NCBI RefSeq assembly: GCF_016107625.1
Contig: NZ_JABASV010000019.1
Coordinates: 1-33,570 of the forward strand
Direction of reading: 5' to 3'
Source: Vreelandella alkaliphila
GTDB taxonomy: Bacteria; Pseudomonadota; Gammaproteobacteria; Pseudomonadales; Halomonadaceae
DNA: 33,570 bases
This document shows positions 31,825-33,570 of this stretch, one piece after another. The first letter of the stretch is position 1, and the number at the start of each line of letters is the position of its first letter. The position numbers and the translations under genes are program-made. The notes beneath the pieces were generated by a model. The model did not search any database. It was given only the letters and a program-made list of their open reading frames with translations, and had not been told where the DNA came from.

Positions 31825-33168
31825 TTAATAACGCTCTGGAGAGGCGAGATCGCCGCGCAACGAGTTGGGCAGCGCTTCGGTAATCTCCACGTCTACAAAG
31901 TAGCCGATCAGTTCTGTTGGGTTGGCTGCCCGGAAGTTAACCACGCGGTTATTTTCGGTGCGCCCAGAGAGCTGGCCCGGGTCTCGCGGTGAGAAACCGG
32001 ATACCAGAACTCGCTGGGTCGTGCCCACCATGCGTCGGCTGATCTGCGCTGCCTGCTGTAGAATTCGCTCCTGCAAAATGGCGAGACGCTGTTTTTTGAC
32101 ACTTTCCGGCGTTTCGTCCGGCAGGCCGGAGGCTGGTGTGCCCGGGCGTGCCGAGTAAACAAAGCTAAATGAGTGATCAAAGCCGATGCGATGAATCAGG
32201 TCCATCGTTGCTTCGAAATCCTCTTCGGTTTCGCCAGGGAAGCCGATGATAAAGTCAGAAGAGAAGCTAATATCCGGGCGGTTGGCGCGAATACGCTCCA
32301 TCTTCTCGATGTACTCTTCTGCGGTATGGCCGCGCTTCATCGCACTTAAGATACGGTCAGAACCTGACTGTACCGGTAAATGTAGGTGACTCACCAGTTC
32401 CGGGATGTCGGCAAACGCATCTACTAGGCTATCCGTAAATTCCACCGGGTGAGAGGTCGTAAAGCGCACGCGATCAATGCCATCTACTGCAGCGACGCAG
32501 GCGATTAGCTCGGCAAGGTCGATCTCGTCGCCCTCGTCATTTTCACCGCGATAAGCGTTCACGTTCTGGCCAAGCAGGTTAATTTCTCGCACCCCTTGAT
32601 CGGCTAAGTGAATGACTTCATCAATAACCGATTCAAAGGGGCGAGAGACTTCCTCACCGCGGGTATAAGGCACGACACAGAATGTGCAGTATTTCGAGCA
32701 GCCTTCCATGACAGAAACAAAAGCGGTTGCGCCATCAGATTTTGGCTGCGGCAGGTGATCAAACTTTTCAATTTCTGGAAAAGTGACATCGACCGCAGCA
32801 ATCTGATTGTTATTGCGCGCGTCCAGCATTTTTGGCACGCGGTGAAGCGTTTGTGGGCCAAAAATCATATCGACAAAAGGCGCGCGCTTACGCAGCGCTT
32901 CACCTTCTTGGCTTGCCACACAGCCGCCGACACCAATCACGAGGTCTGGATTGGCGTCTTTTAGCTTTTTCCAGCGACCCAATTGATGAAACACCTTGTC
33001 CTGCGCTTTTTCGCGAATAGAGCAGGTGTTCAACAAGATAACGTCAGCTTCTTTTTCGTTATCGGTCAATTCCAGCTGGTGAGATTCGCCGAGCAGATCT
33101 GCCATCCGCGAGGAGTCGTACTCGTTCATTTGGCAGCCGTGCGTTTTGATAAAGAGCTTCTTCGCCAT
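31825..33168 (-). CDS. miaB: tRNA-2-methylthio-N6-dimethylallyladenosine synthase MiaB
   Basis: MiaB adds the 2-methylthio group to i6A37 of tRNAs reading UNN codons. The 447-residue radical-SAM enzyme has the CxxxCxxC cluster Cys157, Cys161, Cys164 (CSKYCTFC) and the second [4Fe-4S] cluster ligands Cys12, Cys49 and Cys83, the same positions as known for E. coli MiaB. A TRAM domain lies at the C terminus (from about residue 375). AGGTACC precedes the ATG at 33168. It heads the miaB-phoH-ybeY block, and its promoter should lie in 33169-33366. Confidence 0.96.
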   Translation of the reverse strand: MAKKLFIKTHGCQMNEYDSSRMADLLGESHQLELTDNEKEADVILLNTCSIREKAQDKVFHQLGRWKKLKDANPDLVIGVGGCVASQEGEALRKRAPFVDMIFGPQTLHRVPKMLDARNNNQIAAVDVTFPEIEKFDHLPQPKSDGATAFVSVMEGCSKYCTFCVVPYTRGEEVSRPFESVIDEVIHLADQGVREINLLGQNVNAYRGENDEGDEIDLAELIACVAAVDGIDRVRFTTSHPVEFTDSLVDAFADIPELVSHLHLPVQSGSDRILSAMKRGHTAEEYIEKMERIRANRPDISFSSDFIIGFPGETEEDFEATMDLIHRIGFDHSFSFVYSARPGTPASGLPDETPESVKKQRLAILQERILQQAAQISRRMVGTTQRVLVSGFSPRDPGQLSGRTENNRVVNFRAANPTELIGYFVDVEITEALPNSLRGDLASPERY

Positions 33169-33366
33169 CGGTACCTGTCATCTATGAGTCGTCGGGGGAC
33201 GAGGGATGAATGAAAACATGAATGCAATCGTAATGGGCAGTGTAACGTACAGCCATTGAATGGCGTCATTATACGGACACAAGAAACCCGGGGCTAGCCG
33301 TTCACCTATAATCGATACTTGACCCGAGCGTTTCTATCAGTATACTACGCACCGTGTTTGAGCAGT

Positions 33367-33442
33367 TCCTCGATAGCTCAGTTGGTAGAGCAAATGACTG
33401 TTAATCATTGGGTCGCAGGTTCGAGTCCTGCTCGAGGAGCCA
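33367..33442 (+). tRNA. tRNA-Asn (anticodon GTT), first copy
   Basis: The acceptor stem TCCTCGA pairs with TCGAGGA, the anticodon loop in GACTGTTAATC holds GTT, the T-arm is GCAGGTTCGAGTCCTGC and CCA is encoded at 33440-33442. Confidence 0.97.
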
Positions 33443-33511
33443 ACATACTGAAGTAAGTTATATGAATGCTTTCAGTGGCTTCGCTCAAAACACAGCAGCA
33501 AAATGTAATGT

Positions 33512-33570
33512 TCCTCGATAGCTCAGTTGGTAGAGCAAATGACTGTTAATCATTGGGTCGCAGGTTCGAG
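33512..33570 (+). tRNA. tRNA-Asn (anticodon GTT), second copy, cut by window end
   Basis: The visible 59 bases are identical to the first copy from TCCTCGA through the anticodon arm into the T-arm. The 3' acceptor strand lies beyond the window. The spacer between copies is 69 bp. Confidence 0.93.

Noticed and set aside
1..33570. CRISPR array, IS element or prophage
   Set aside because: No regularly spaced direct repeats, no transposase, integrase or phage structural genes were seen on either strand.

Overview
The window looks like a chromosomal segment of a moderately GC-rich gammaproteobacterium, most likely a Halomonas or close relative (Halomonadaceae). The grounds are inference from gene content: a YadG/YadH-type ABC exporter, a type II (bimodular) QueF, UmuDC with a LexA box, PrmB next to AroC, a class I PHA synthase with phasin, a MipA/OmpV porin-like protein, and the conserved miaB-phoH(ybeZ)-ybeY-corC-lnt block. 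Almost everything is recognisable core or housekeeping sequence. No transposase, integrase, prophage or CRISPR array was seen.

Layout. 1-260: tRNA-Glu and tRNA-Gly, followed by a damaged 3' copy of tRNA-Gly. 451-4206: ABC exporter pair, queF, a YdjA-like nitroreductase and a YiiD-C-type thioesterase, all on the plus strand. 4300-4429: tRNA-Ser with promoter and terminator. 4430-6595: the accessory part of the window. It has an AT-rich repeat-bearing stretch and then two gene cassettes, each with one ORF and an integron attC-like site and no integrase nearby, plus a possible gene relic and a 28-residue membrane peptide. 6596-11774: an LPD1/CLCA_X-like putative metalloprotein, a glutaredoxin-MauE fusion, a DJ-1/PfpI protein, a membrane-anchored alpha/beta hydrolase and a MipA/OmpV outer-membrane protein.

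11867-12659 is the most interesting regulatory stretch. It holds two plus-strand non-coding RNAs, each with many GGA motifs presented in small hairpin loops and each ending in a near-identical strong terminator. These are the hallmarks of CsrB/RsmZ-type RNAs that sequester CsrA/RsmA. A small zinc-ribbon gene lies between them on the other strand.

12701-20345: an M42-like aminopeptidase, a sodium:neurotransmitter-type symporter, an SOS-regulated umuDC pair with tandem LexA boxes, a perfect G-quadruplex motif, a 30-residue membrane peptide, an alpha/beta hydrolase, a patatin-like phospholipase and an Smr-domain protein. 20516-25561: prmB-aroC, then a polyhydroxyalkanoate group (DUF6489-like protein, phasin, phaC) with a terminator between phasin and phaC. 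25700-27181: a Tat-exported amidohydrolase. 27460-33168, minus strand: miaB, phoH, ybeY, corC and lnt, a tRNA-modification/ribosome-maturation/lipoprotein block, interrupted between ybeY and corC by a roughly 160-bp MITE-like repeat. The window ends in two identical tRNA-Asn genes, the second cut by the window edge.

All calls come from reading the sequence; no homology or folding software was run.
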